64,000 bases of DNA from Pseudalgibacter ostreae (GCF_042427585.1 NZ_JBHMFC010000001.1:1-64000), one strand, 5' to 3'; positions 35,495-44,432 are shown, counted from the first letter of the stretch. Program-made: numbers and translations. The notes: generated by a model not told the origin, from the letters alone.

Positions 35495-36496
35495 ATGAGT
35501 GAACCTTTAAAATATGCCGTTTTTGGCGCCGGAAGCTGGGCAACGGCCATAGTGAAAATGCTTTGTGAAAACTTAGATGAAATAGGATGGTACATGCGTA
35601 GTGTTTACACCAAAGAGCATTTATTGAAAGCGCAACACAATCCAAATTACTTGAGCTCTGTAGAGTTTCATTTAGAGCAATTAAAACTTAGTAACGATAT
35701 AAACGAAATAGCCGATTATGCCGATGTTTTAATTTTCGTAATTCCTTCCGCTTTTATTTATGGCGAATTGGAAAAATTAAATATCGATATTTCTAATAAA
35801 ACTATTGTTTCTGCAGTAAAAGGGATTATCCCTGAAACGGGTTTATTGTTGGGGCAGCATTTTAATCAACATTATAATATTCCCTTTGAAAATCTAGCGG
35901 TTATCGCAGGGCCTTGCCACTCTGAAGAAGTGGCCTTAGAACGTTTGTCCTATTTAACCATTTCATGCTCTGATGCTGAAAGGGCACAAGCCATTGCCGA
36001 TAGTTTATCTAGTGATTATATCAAAACCAAAATTAGTGATGATATTATTGGCGTGGAATATGCGGTCATGCTAAAGAACATTTATGCCATTGCTGCTGGA
36101 ATAGCGCATGGCCTGGGTTATGGTGATAATTTCCAAAGTGTGTTAATGAGCAACGCCATTAGAGAAATGAAACGCTTTATTAAGAAAATGCATAAAATGA
36201 AACGCAACATCAATAATTCGGCCTATTTGGGCGATTTGTTGGTTACAGGCTATTCTTTATTTTCTAGAAATCGTATGTTCGGTAACATGATTGGAAAAGG
36301 CTACACTGTAAAATCGGCTCAAATGGAAATGAGCATGGTTGCCGAAGGGTATTACGCCACAAAAAGCGCCCATTTGCTAAACCAAAAAAACAAGAAAAAA
36401 ACTCAACTACCTATTATCAATGCGGTTTATGAAATTCTATATGAAAACAAAAACCCCAAAAAAGTTTTTAAACGTTTAACGGAACAATTGGATTGA
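35495..36496 (+). CDS. gpsA: Glycerol-3-phosphate dehydrogenase [NAD(P)+]
   Basis: 333 residues. It makes sn-glycerol-3-phosphate from dihydroxyacetone phosphate for phospholipids. N-terminal GAGSWATAIVKML (8-20) binds the dinucleotide; FVIPSAFIYGEL, SAVKGIIPETG and AGPCHSEEVALERLSYL (the family form is GP-[ST]-x-A-x-E) follow. The catalytic Lys is in VMLKNIYAIAAGIAHGLGYG. The Ser/Cys change in AGPCHSEEV is normal for Bacteroidota GpsA. The last helix has several Lys (KNKKKTQLP). It stands alone. Confidence 0.93.
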   Translation: MSEPLKYAVFGAGSWATAIVKMLCENLDEIGWYMRSVYTKEHLLKAQHNPNYLSSVEFHLEQLKLSNDINEIADYADVLIFVIPSAFIYGELEKLNIDISNKTIVSAVKGIIPETGLLLGQHFNQHYNIPFENLAVIAGPCHSEEVALERLSYLTISCSDAERAQAIADSLSSDYIKTKISDDIIGVEYAVMLKNIYAIAAGIAHGLGYGDNFQSVLMSNAIREMKRFIKKMHKMKRNINNSAYLGDLLVTGYSLFSRNRMFGNMIGKGYTVKSAQMEMSMVAEGYYATKSAHLLNQKNKKKTQLPIINAVYEILYENKNPKKVFKRLTEQLD

Positions 36497-36878
36497 GTTA
36501 TGAAAAGATGGCGTCTATTTTTTTTTAGACATTTATAATTTTGTTTTCTACATCTCATACGCTACAATCCTACATAAAAAACGATTGTAATAAGTTCTTA
36601 CAAGAAAAAAGAGCCTTTAAACATTAAAAACCTTTAAACAAGCCCTGTTTTATAAAGCGACGGGAGAATTCACAACCTTCTCCCGTCGTTATAAACGATA
36701 ACGTCTTTGATATCAAGCTTAACAGAAAGAAATGAACACTACCTTTCAACTTCACATATTTTAAAAAAGCCTCGAATTTTACACAAAATGAACAAGCATT
36801 ATAACAACTCCACTTAATCTATTTTAGTAAATTTGCTATATTAACCTTAGTTACTTAATTTTTTTTATTTAAAAGCAC
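36497..36878. other. Gene-free stretch between gpsA and the AraC-type regulator
   Basis: 382 bases. It holds a strong hairpin (36658-36688; 11-bp arms CGACGGGAGAA / TTCTCCCGTCG, 9-base loop) without a T-run, and a -7 element TAAATTTG at 36828-36835, 44 bases before the regulator ATG. No ORF is convincing. Confidence 0.6.
36658..36688. repeat. Strong hairpin without U-tract
   Basis: 11-bp perfect inverted repeat, G+C-rich against its surroundings. It may be a factor-dependent terminator of gpsA or a processing site; function unknown. Confidence 0.6.
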
Positions 36879-38075
36879 ATGCCTCATTTTTTTGTGAATG
36901 CAACTTTAATTTTGATTGGCATCCTAGGTCTGTTTATAATATCATTGATGTTAGGCTCTTATAGATCGAATATCTTTGTAAACTTCTATCTGGCAATAGC
37001 CTTTATTATATGCTCCATAAGAAATATGGTAATAGGCTTTTTTGAAATAACAGACATCAATATCATATCCTATTCGAAATATATTTCTCCTATTTATCTT
37101 ATTGTATTTCCTGCGCTATACCTTTATTTTAAATCTTTATTAAAAGACTATAAACGTGTACACAAAAAAGACCTGATTCATCTTATTTATCCTGCACTAC
37201 ATTTAGTTCTAAGTTTTTTTCAAGCTTTTTTTCCAATTCTGGACAATCCTTTTTTTCAAAAATTACGATTTATAAGCTTAATTCTATTCATTCTGTTTTA
37301 TTCTACCTTATCCTTTCGTACATTATATAAAGGACTTTGGAAGTCTGGGGCACGCAAGTTTATTGAAAAAAGACATTATCAGCTTATAAAAAATTGGACA
37401 TTATTTCTTTTTATAATAACATCCCTTTTATTTCTAAGGGTTTTATATGCCATCTCTTTTGAAAAGCTGTCTAATGATCTTTTTGAAGCCAAAAGCTTTT
37501 CATTTATGGTTATCGTCCCTTGGCTTCTTATTTATGGTAAAATTTTAATCAACCCCCAAATCCTGAGTGGATTTCCAAAGTTAAAAAAGCGCAAATCAAA
37601 GATCCAGAATCAAGACATCTTTAATGAACACGTTTGGATTTTTAATTTTGCACATGTTTCTAATATTGAAGACAAAAAACTAGGCCGAAAAATAAGAAAA
37701 AGAGTTCTCCCTTTAATCTCTGACATTGAAAATTTTGTAACTAAAGAACATCCTTTTAGAAATTCACGATTTTCATTTTCCGATTTTTCAAAAGCCATAC
37801 GCGTTCCTACAAGCCATCTTAATTATATTTTTAAATATCATGCTGTAGTCACTTTTGTAGAGTACAGAGAGTATTGCAGGATAAAAGACAGTTTAGCCCT
37901 TATAGATGATGATGGCTTAAACTCTTTATCGTTAAAGGAGCTATCCTTAAAGGTAGGCTTCAACTCTTATAAAGCCTACTACAGCGCATTTAAAAAACAA
38001 ACGGGCATTAGTCCCAAAGATTATTTCCTTAAGCAAAATAAGGCCAGCGTTAGAAGTTTAAGTCTCGATTTTTAA
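36879..38075 (+). CDS. Membrane-anchored AraC-family transcription regulator
   Basis: 398 residues. The N-terminal 235 residues contain about seven membrane helices (starting TLILIGILGLFIISLMLG), then a basic linker (KLKKRKSKIQNQ). A C-terminal AraC-type double helix-turn-helix lies at about 285-395, with FSFSDFSKAIRVPTSHLNYI and SLKELSLKVGFNSYKAYYSA, ending FKKQTGISPKDYF. This architecture, a 7TM sensor fused to an AraC domain, is common in Flavobacteriaceae and is thought to sense an unknown signal at the membrane. The second helix-turn-helix carries the conserved GF-NSY--YYSAFKK-TG-SP pattern. No obvious target gene adjoins it. Confidence 0.9.
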   Translation: MPHFFVNATLILIGILGLFIISLMLGSYRSNIFVNFYLAIAFIICSIRNMVIGFFEITDINIISYSKYISPIYLIVFPALYLYFKSLLKDYKRVHKKDLIHLIYPALHLVLSFFQAFFPILDNPFFQKLRFISLILFILFYSTLSFRTLYKGLWKSGARKFIEKRHYQLIKNWTLFLFIITSLLFLRVLYAISFEKLSNDLFEAKSFSFMVIVPWLLIYGKILINPQILSGFPKLKKRKSKIQNQDIFNEHVWIFNFAHVSNIEDKKLGRKIRKRVLPLISDIENFVTKEHPFRNSRFSFSDFSKAIRVPTSHLNYIFKYHAVVTFVEYREYCRIKDSLALIDDDGLNSLSLKELSLKVGFNSYKAYYSAFKKQTGISPKDYFLKQNKASVRSLSLDF

Positions 38076-38375
38076 TAAGGCTTATGCGACGCGACACTAA
38101 ATAAGCAAGCCTATATTTCAATAAGAGACTATCCATGAAGGTTATAAGATCAAATATTACGTCACTATTAATGCTTGACCCTTTATCGCACTGATGCTTA
38201 TTATATATGTAGATTTCATTTTAGACATTACACGATGCTTTTTTTATGCAATACACCCCCTAGACATTCCCCATTTTACAGAACATAGATGTTATTCTGT
38301 AAAACATATGCATCTGTTTTATAGTAAAAACAAGGCACAAAAAAACCCGATATTTTCATATCGGGTTTCATTTTG
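38076..38375. other. Gene-free stretch between the AraC-type gene and tRNA-Asn
   Basis: 300 bases, AT-rich. Apart from the tRNA terminator at its right end nothing recognisable is seen; an open frame at 38194-38430 runs antisense through the tRNA and is not a gene. Confidence 0.6.
38343..38368 (-). terminator. Terminator of tRNA-Asn
   Basis: 11-bp stem (38343-38353 with 38358-38368, AAACCCGATAT) with a 4-base loop, then a T-run on the minus strand, 8 bases past the tRNA 3' end. Confidence 0.92.
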
Positions 38376-38449
38376 CTCCCCCTCTTGGGCTCGAACCAAG
38401 GACCCTTTGATTAACAGTCAAATGCTCTAACCAACTGAGCTAAGGAGGA
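38376..38449 (-). tRNA. tRNA-Asn (anticodon GTT)
   Basis: 74 bases on the minus strand with a full cloverleaf. Acceptor arm TCCTCCT pairs with AGGGGGA, discriminator G. D-arm GCTCAGTTGGTTAGAGC, anticodon loop CTGTTAA with GTT, T-arm CTTGG-TTCGAGC-CCAAG. No CCA is encoded, so it is added after transcription. A canonical promoter lies upstream (38560-38590) and a terminator behind it; it is a single-tRNA transcript. Confidence 0.97.
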
Positions 38450-38559
38450 GTGTTATGGTTATATCGTTTAAGCTTTTTTCGTAATATTAGAATCTATTTT
38501 TAGATCCTGATAACACATCTAGCTTATAAATTTTAAAGAACCTTTCGCTTTTGCGAGTG

Positions 38560-38590
38560 CAAATATATATATATTTTTATACTATACAAA
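38560..38590 (-). promoter_or_regulatory. tRNA-Asn promoter, canonical Bacteroidota type
   Basis: On the minus strand TTTG (38590-38587), 19 bases, then TATATTTG (38567-38560): exact match to the TTTG-N19-TAnnTTTG consensus. The leader to the mature tRNA is about 100 bases. Confidence 0.8.
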
Positions 38591-38668
38591 CATTATTTTA
38601 AAAAATTTAATCAAAATAAATTATTTCGCTTTAACCTATTCTTTTCTGTTCTATTTATCACACTCAAA

Positions 38669-38708
38669 AAAGCTGAAACCCAAATTAAAATATTTGAGTT
38701 TCAGCTTT
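38669..38708 (-). terminator. Terminator after rseP
   Basis: 17-position stem with one mismatch (38669-38685 with 38692-38708, around AAAGCTGAAAC / GTTTCAGCTTT), followed by T's on the minus strand. Confidence 0.8.
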
Positions 38709-38776
38709 CTTTTAAATATAAACATGATTAAACAATATCGTCATAAAACACATAACAAGTTGTACTTATAAAGCGT

Positions 38777-40117
38777 TTAATTAAATATGGCCTTAAATAT
38801 ATCGTTTCCATTAGCAAACAGTACTAACGCTATTAATATAAAGAACCCTACCATTTGAGCGTACTCTAGAAATTTATCACCAGGCTTTCTTCCAGATATC
38901 ATTTCATATAGCAAAAACATTACATGCCCACCATCTAACGCAGGTATTGGTAACAGGTTTAAAACAGCTAACATGATGGACAAGAAAGCGGTAATTTTCC
39001 AGAAGGCCTCCCAGCTCCATGTTGCTGGAAATATATCAAATATGGCTTTAAAGCCACCAACACCTTTATAGGCACCTGTACTTGGACTAAAAATCAATCC
39101 CAATTGCCCCCAATACGACGTGATTTGACCAGTGAACTTATCATAACCTACACCAAAACTTTCTCCAAGGCTATATTCTTTTCTTGTGATATCGAAATAC
39201 CCCAACTCTGAAAACGTATTGATAGAACCGCCCGGTTGAATACCAAGCATTCCGTTAGCATCCACTTGAAGATCAACAAGCATAGACTCCCCATCTCTGA
39301 CTATTTCTGTTGCAACAACCTGTCCTTTTAAGGGTTGTAAAATATCTTTTACCTGGTCAAAATATGTTACAGACGCACCGTTTATAGACTTTATAAGATC
39401 GCCTTTCTTTAGGTCGGCCGATTTATTTGCCAATGTATCTATTACATGACCAACAATAAAAGGCATTCTTAAATCAAAAAGACTTCTATCTTTACTGGTT
39501 GATAATTGTCCTAAAAAATCTTCAGGCAAATTAATGGTCTGCTGTTGGCCATCTCTACTAATAGTAATGGATTCTGCAGTTAAGATATTCGCCCTAATAT
39601 CAGATTCATTCACAACTTCTGTTTTTCCAACAGCAATAATATTATCGCCCGTTTTAAAACCTAAATCCAATAATAATGGATTTGATATCAAATACCCTCC
39701 TTTTATACTTGCTACAGAAATATCCTGATCTCCATAAGCAAAAGATGCAAAAATGTAAATGATTAAGGCTAAAACAAAGTTAACCGTTACCCCACCCAAC
39801 ATAATAATCAAACGTTGCCATGCTGGTTTCGAACGAAACTCCCAAGGCTGGGGTGGTTTAGCCATTTGCTCGGTATCCATGCTCTCATCAATCATCCCCG
39901 ATATTTTCACATAGCCCCCCAATGGCAACCAACCGATACCGTAAACAGTATCTCCAATCTTCTTTTTAAAAAGTGAAAACTTCACGTCGAAAAACAAGTA
40001 AAATTTCTCCACTCTCGTTTTAAAAGCCTTAGCAGGAATATAATGGCCCAACTCGTGTAAAACAATAAGCAAAGAAAGACTCAATAAAAATTGAGATATT
40101 TTAATAACAAACTCCAT
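38777..40117 (-). CDS. rseP: Site-2 protease RseP (RIP metalloprotease)
   Basis: 446 residues. A membrane zinc protease that cuts regulatory proteins within the membrane, usually anti-sigma factors after a first cut outside. Zinc motif HELGH at 21-25 in the first helix, GWLPLGGYVKISGM after it, two PDZ-like regions in the middle (GDNIIAVGKTEV, KGDLIKSINGASV), then LLPIPALDGGHVMF with the third ligand Asp. TM segments are at the start, about 105-125, 370-390 and 425-443. The anti-sigma target is not in this window. A -7 element TACTTTTG lies at 40147-40154 on the minus strand. Confidence 0.95.
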   Translation of the reverse strand: MEFVIKISQFLLSLSLLIVLHELGHYIPAKAFKTRVEKFYLFFDVKFSLFKKKIGDTVYGIGWLPLGGYVKISGMIDESMDTEQMAKPPQPWEFRSKPAWQRLIIMLGGVTVNFVLALIIYIFASFAYGDQDISVASIKGGYLISNPLLLDLGFKTGDNIIAVGKTEVVNESDIRANILTAESITISRDGQQQTINLPEDFLGQLSTSKDRSLFDLRMPFIVGHVIDTLANKSADLKKGDLIKSINGASVTYFDQVKDILQPLKGQVVATEIVRDGESMLVDLQVDANGMLGIQPGGSINTFSELGYFDITRKEYSLGESFGVGYDKFTGQITSYWGQLGLIFSPSTGAYKGVGGFKAIFDIFPATWSWEAFWKITAFLSIMLAVLNLLPIPALDGGHVMFLLYEMISGRKPGDKFLEYAQMVGFFILIALVLFANGNDIFKAIFN

Positions 40118-40340
40118 ATGGTTACAATCAATTTTTTATAATCGTGCAAAAGTAACGTTTTATACCAACTTTAGAAAGATAATTATATTTCACCCTTCTT
40201 TTTAACAAGAATTTATGGGCATAACATCTTTATATCATCCGTTCTCTGACTAGTTTGATGAGGGTATTATTTTAATAGACATATAACGAGTTAGATGCAC
40301 TTATTATTGGTTTAAATTTTTAGACGTGGATGTTTCAACG

Positions 40341-40348
40341 TATTTTTG
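40341..40348 (+). promoter_or_regulatory. -7 element for the SCO-family gene
   Basis: TATTTTTG, 28 bases upstream of ATG 40376. Its final TTG has the look of a start codon for a longer reading, but it is more likely part of the promoter. Confidence 0.4.
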
Positions 40349-40375
40349 TTCCGTATAATTTTTACACACAAACAC

Positions 40376-41047
40376 ATGTTATCGTTTTTCAAAGCATACA
40401 GATGGTTTGCGTTGGTTTTTGCCTTCATATCAATTATTATTGTTACCATAATATACAACACCCTGAATGTATACCAACCGCTCCCTATTTACCAACCCGC
40501 TATGGTAAGTACAGAACTGGTGGACAGCACCATTCAATATCAAAAGAAATATCATAAAATTGCTGATTTCTCCCTGACGAATCAAAATGGCAAAACCATT
40601 ACCCAAAAGGATTATAAGGATAAAATTTATGTTGCCGATTTCTTTTTTACAACCTGCCAAACCATTTGTCCTATTATGACCGACCATATGGCACAAGTCC
40701 AAAAAGAAATACTGAATGACCCAGACATCATGCTGCTCTCCCACTCGGTTACCCCTGAAATAGATACTCCAGACCGACTAAAACAGTACGCTGTTGAAAA
40801 AGGAGTTAATGACACTAAATGGAATTTAGTTACAGGAGATAAAAAACAGATATACGAGTTGGCTAGAAAGTCTTATTTAGCCGTAAAAACAACAGGTACC
40901 GGAGATGCGTATGATATGATCCATACCGAAAACTTTATGTTAATAGATAAAAAACGCCAAATACGAGGGTTTTATGATGGAACTAAGGCCGATGATATAG
41001 ACCGATTGCTAGACGACATTGAAATTCTAAAAAAACAAAAGCCTTAA
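40376..41047 (+). CDS. SCO1/SenC family copper chaperone
   Basis: 223 residues from ATG 40376. A single N-terminal membrane anchor (about 11-27, FALVFAFISIIIVTIIY) holds a thioredoxin-like domain outside the cytoplasm. The copper site is Cys94 and Cys98 in TTCQTICP, with the distal His in YDMIHTENFMLID. MTDHMAQVQKEI and VTPEIDTPDRLKQYA are family landmarks. SCO proteins deliver copper or act as thiol reductants for the CuA centre of cytochrome c oxidase. Oxidase genes are not adjacent. It lies upstream of feoA on the same strand, with a separate feo promoter in between. Confidence 0.92.
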   Translation: MLSFFKAYRWFALVFAFISIIIVTIIYNTLNVYQPLPIYQPAMVSTELVDSTIQYQKKYHKIADFSLTNQNGKTITQKDYKDKIYVADFFFTTCQTICPIMTDHMAQVQKEILNDPDIMLLSHSVTPEIDTPDRLKQYAVEKGVNDTKWNLVTGDKKQIYELARKSYLAVKTTGTGDAYDMIHTENFMLIDKKRQIRGFYDGTKADDIDRLLDDIEILKKQKP

Positions 41048-41130
41048 CCTGATAAGCCTTTGATATTGCTAATCTTTTCTTAAGACTAAAAACTACAACT
41101 GAAAATCTTTTTACTTCTAAACTTTTATGT

Positions 41131-41138
41131 TACTTTTG
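41131..41138 (+). promoter_or_regulatory. -7 promoter element for feoAB
   Basis: TACTTTTG with a T-run in the -33 region; 26 bases before the feoA TTG start and directly followed by a candidate repressor site. Confidence 0.5.
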
Positions 41139-41143
41139 CTTCT

Positions 41144-41159
41144 TTAAAATCAATCTAAA
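41144..41159. promoter_or_regulatory. Candidate metalloregulator (DtxR/MntR-type) operator at feoA
   Basis: The right half AATCTAAA is identical to the half-site of the perfect palindrome at 44480-44503; the left half TTAAAATC matches 5 of 8. It lies between the -7 element and the feoA start, where a bound repressor would block transcription. Confidence 0.45.
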
Positions 41160-41164
41160 TAAGC

Positions 41165-41392
41165 TTGCAACATACATTAGCACATCTTAAACGTGGCGAA
41201 AGAGGCATTATCACCGATGTTTCATCTATCTACATCCCACTAAAACTACTAGAAATGGGCTGTTTACCAGGCAATTATGTGGAACTTGTTCAGTTAGCGC
41301 CATTTAAAGATCCTATGTATTTAAATATTAACGGCACTCATTTAGCCATTAGACGAGAAACCGCCCTTCATGTTTTAATAGATAAAATATGA
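41165..41392 (+). CDS. feoA: FeoA ferrous iron transport protein
   Basis: 75 residues, SH3-like FeoA fold (LAHLKRGERGIITDV, LLEMGCLPGNYVELV, LNINGTHLAIRRETA). It assists FeoB in ferrous iron uptake at the cytoplasmic face. The start is TTG at 41165: an in-frame stop lies just before it, the next Met is at residue 31, and only the TTG gives a full family N-terminus. The end overlaps feoB by 4 bases (ATGA), so the pair is translationally coupled. Iron control is suggested by the operator-like site just upstream. Confidence 0.9.
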   Translation: MQHTLAHLKRGERGIITDVSSIYIPLKLLEMGCLPGNYVELVQLAPFKDPMYLNINGTHLAIRRETALHVLIDKI

Positions 41393-43488
41393 GCAAACAA
41401 ATTAATGTAGCTTTAATAGGAAATCCAAACACGGGAAAAACATCTGTTTTTAATGCCTTAACAGGATTGAACCAAAAAGTGGGTAATTATCCCGGAATTA
41501 CGGTTGAAAAAAAAGAAGGCGTCTGCAAATTGCCACGTGGTGTTAAAGCACATATTATTGATTTACCAGGAACTTATAGTTTAAACGCCTCATCATTAGA
41601 CGAAAATGTGGTGATAGAATTGTTATTAAACAAAAACGACAAAGACTTTCCTGATATCGCGGTATTAGTAAGTGACGTTGAAAATTTAAAACGTAACCTA
41701 CTCCTGTTCACACAAATAAAAGACCTTGAAATCCCGGCCATATTGGCCATTAATATGGCAGACCGGATGCAATATAAAGGCATCACTTTAGACATTGCCT
41801 ATCTAGAGAAACAGTTCAATACCAAAATAGCTTTAATTAGCACCAGAAAAAATCAAGGTATCGATCATTTAAAACAGCTTATTTCAAATTTTAAAGACAT
41901 TCCAAAAACCCCATGTTTAAGTGTTTTTGATATAGATGAGAATTATTTTCAAAATTTGAAAAAAGCATTTCCCAATCAATTACTATACAAGCTTTGGTTA
42001 GTTATTACACAAGATGTAAATTTTGGAAAAACCAATAGAAAGGAAATGGAAGCCGTTGCAGACTTTAAGACGAAAAGCAAGGCAGACTTAAAGCGCTTAC
42101 AGCAACGAGAAACTATAAAACGTTATCAATACATTAATAATGCTCTTAAAAAAGGGCAGACTATCGATGTGTCTCAAGCAAAGGATTTACGTTCTAAATT
42201 AGACAGGGTTTTAACGCACAAAATATGGGGCTATGTGATTTTCTTTGTTATTTTACTCACCATATTTCAAGCTATCTACGACTGGTCCAGCGTTCCTATG
42301 GATTTTATCGATAGCTCTTTCGCATCCTTAAGTGAATGGACAAAACACCAATTACCAGAAGGAGCTTTTACAAGTCTTTTAGCAGAAGGTATTATTCCTG
42401 GTCTGGGCGGTATTGTTATTTTTATTCCTCAAATTGCCTTTCTTTTCCTTTTCATCTCCGTTCTTGAAGAAAGTGGCTACATGAGTCGCGTTGTCTTTTT
42501 AATGGATCGCGTTATGCGTCGTTTTGGTTTAAGCGGCAAAAGTGTGGTTCCATTAATTTCTGGTACGGCTTGTGCCATTCCAGCCATTATGGCGACTCGT
42601 AATATAGAGAGTTGGAAGGAACGCCTCATTACCATATTAGTTACACCCTTTACAACCTGTTCGGCAAGATTACCTGTGTATTTGATTATCATTTCATTGG
42701 TCATTCCAGACGAACGGTTTTTTGGTCTTGGCTATCAAGCTTTAACACTAATGCTTTTATACCTTATTGGGTTTGGCGCTGCGGTTATTTCGGCATATTT
42801 TTTAAATAAAATTTTAAAAATAAAGAGCAAGACATTTTTTGTGGTCGAAATGCCCAATTATAAACTACCCCTTTTTAAAAATGTAGTGCTTACTGTTATC
42901 GAAAAAACAAAAGCTTTTGTATTTGGTGCCGGTAAAATTATTTTAGCCATTTCTATTATTCTTTGGTTTTTAGCGTCCTATGGCCCTGGAGACAATTTTA
43001 ATGATGCCGAAAATATTATTAGAACCGAATATGCTTCTAAAAACCTAAGTGAAGACGAACTTCATGACAAAATAGAATCTTATAAATTAGAACATTCTTT
43101 TATCGGCATTACAGGCAGAAGTATCGAACCAGCCATCCGGCCCTTAGGATACGATTGGAAAATAGGTATTGCCATTGTAAGTTCTTTTGCTGCCCGTGAA
43201 GTGTTTGTAGGAACGCTAGCCACTATTTACAGCGTAGGAAGTGACGATGAAGCGACCATAAAAAAACGAATGGCAGCCGAGGTTAACCCCGTATTGGGCG
43301 GCCCTTTATTTACTTTCGCCTCAGGCATCTCACTATTGCTGTTCTACGCCTTTGCCATGCAGTGCATGAGTACTTTGGCTGTAGTTAAAAGAGAAACGAA
43401 CAGTTGGAAGTGGCCAACATTACAATTGGTCATTATGAGTGCTTTTGCTTACATCGTAGCTTTAATTGCATTTCAATTGCTTAAATAA
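41389..43488 (+). CDS. feoB: FeoB ferrous iron transporter
   Basis: 699 residues. N-terminal G domain: G1 GNPNTGKTS (10-18), G3 DLPGTYSL, G4 NMAD, and the GDI-like helical spacer to about 265. A polytopic membrane domain follows with two gate regions, including PLISGTACAIPAIMATRN and TTCSARLPVYLIII, and later AAREVFVGTLATIY. Cysteines in the gates (SGTACAIP, TTCSARLP) are family features. It imports Fe2+ across the inner membrane. It follows feoA with a 4-base overlap and is followed by the 46-residue FeoB-associated peptide. Confidence 0.97.
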   Translation: MSKQINVALIGNPNTGKTSVFNALTGLNQKVGNYPGITVEKKEGVCKLPRGVKAHIIDLPGTYSLNASSLDENVVIELLLNKNDKDFPDIAVLVSDVENLKRNLLLFTQIKDLEIPAILAINMADRMQYKGITLDIAYLEKQFNTKIALISTRKNQGIDHLKQLISNFKDIPKTPCLSVFDIDENYFQNLKKAFPNQLLYKLWLVITQDVNFGKTNRKEMEAVADFKTKSKADLKRLQQRETIKRYQYINNALKKGQTIDVSQAKDLRSKLDRVLTHKIWGYVIFFVILLTIFQAIYDWSSVPMDFIDSSFASLSEWTKHQLPEGAFTSLLAEGIIPGLGGIVIFIPQIAFLFLFISVLEESGYMSRVVFLMDRVMRRFGLSGKSVVPLISGTACAIPAIMATRNIESWKERLITILVTPFTTCSARLPVYLIIISLVIPDERFFGLGYQALTLMLLYLIGFGAAVISAYFLNKILKIKSKTFFVVEMPNYKLPLFKNVVLTVIEKTKAFVFGAGKIILAISIILWFLASYGPGDNFNDAENIIRTEYASKNLSEDELHDKIESYKLEHSFIGITGRSIEPAIRPLGYDWKIGIAIVSSFAAREVFVGTLATIYSVGSDDEATIKKRMAAEVNPVLGGPLFTFASGISLLLFYAFAMQCMSTLAVVKRETNSWKWPTLQLVIMSAFAYIVALIAFQLLK

Positions 43489-43531
43489 TTTTATTTTTAA
43501 GGAACCAATATAATCAACGACTATTTTAAAC

Positions 43532-43672
43532 ATGAACACCATTATCCAAAACATACTGGTTCTAATATCTATAGGTTTGGCTCTTGCTTTTTTAATTAAA
43601 AAATTCTTCTGGAAAAAATCAAAGTCTAAAAAAGCATTTGGAGACCATCATGACTGTGATAATTGCCATTAA
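43532..43672 (+). CDS. FeoB-associated Cys-rich membrane peptide
   Basis: 46 residues. One membrane helix (IIQNILVLISIGLALAFLI), a Lys-rich stop (KKFFWKKSKSKK), and a metal-binding-like tail GDHHDCDNCH with two Cys and three His. This matches the small FeoB-associated Cys-rich membrane protein family found after feoB in Bacteroidota, thought to play a FeoC-like or metal-handling part. It lies 43 bases after feoB on the same strand, so the operon is feoA-feoB-this gene. Confidence 0.8.
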   Translation: MNTIIQNILVLISIGLALAFLIKKFFWKKSKSKKAFGDHHDCDNCH

Positions 43673-43775
43673 GCATTTTCCAAAACCTTTTGGACCCTAG
43701 TGTTAATTATAAACAAAAACAAATTAAACTAAAACCCTTCTGTACCAAAACATATCCTATAAACCATACCATCTA

Positions 43776-44432
43776 TTAACCTTGGTTTAAATAGAGATTG
43801 TTAGCTACCGTTTTAGATATAATAATTTGTCCATTTTGGGTTTCAATGGTCACTGAGCCATCGAAAGGCTCAACATCTAAAACTTTAATCGCATCACCCA
43901 AAGCCAAGTTATTTTTGTTCAAATATTTTAAAAACGCATCCGAAGAATCTTTTACAAGCGCCAAAACCCCTTCATGCCCAATCTTCATTTCTAAAATATT
44001 AACACTTTTTGAATGCGAATAATGCCCATCGCTATCTGGAATAGGGTCTCCATGGGGATCATGCGTTGGAAAGCCAAGAAAAGCATCCAGTTCATTCACC
44101 AATTTTAAAGATTTAATATGTTCTAGTTGTTCTGCAACCTCATGCACCTCATCCCAAGTAAAATTTAATTTTTCAACTAAAAACACTTCCCACAAGCGGT
44201 GTTTTCTAATAATATTTACCGCAATACGCTTGCCTTGCTCTGTTAACGATACGCCTTGGTATTTTTTATAGTGCGCATAATTTTTATCCGAAAGTTTTTT
44301 AATCATATCTGTGGCAGAAGATGCTTTCGTTTGCATGGCCTCTGCCAAAGCATTTGTATTTACGTTATCCGCACCTTGATTTCCCAAATGGTAAATGGCC
44401 TTTATATAATTTTCTTCGGTAAGTGTGATCAT
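43776..44432 (-). CDS. DtxR/MntR-family metal-dependent transcription repressor
   Basis: 218 residues in the family order. Winged helix 1-70 (LTEENYIKAIYHLG, KASSATDMIKKLSDKNYAHY), dimerisation/metal domain 71-140 (KHRLWEVFLVEKL, WDEVHEVAEQLEHIKS, HDPHGDPIP), and a C-terminal FeoA/SH3-like domain 150-215. Ligand candidates are His78, Glu82, His97 and Glu101, Glu104, His105. Glu101 stands at the place of DtxR Cys102, as in MntR, but residue 8 is Asn where DtxR has Met and MntR has Asp, so Fe versus Mn is open. It is divergent from the TonB receptor with a palindromic operator between, so it probably controls that operon and itself. Confidence 0.93.
   Translation of the reverse strand: MITLTEENYIKAIYHLGNQGADNVNTNALAEAMQTKASSATDMIKKLSDKNYAHYKKYQGVSLTEQGKRIAVNIIRKHRLWEVFLVEKLNFTWDEVHEVAEQLEHIKSLKLVNELDAFLGFPTHDPHGDPIPDSDGHYSHSKSVNILEMKIGHEGVLALVKDSSDAFLKYLNKNNLALGDAIKVLDVEPFDGSVTIETQNGQIIISKTVANNLYLNQG

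Larger units (their letters stand above)
38450..38776. other. Gene-free stretch between tRNA-Asn and rseP
   Basis: 327 bases. It contains the tRNA leader and promoter (38560-38590), an (AT)n run, and the rseP terminator hairpin (38669-38708). No ORF. Confidence 0.7.

Noticed and set aside
38194..38430. 78-codon plus-strand frame
   Set aside because: It runs antisense through tRNA-Asn and its terminator; a structural RNA explains the sequence.
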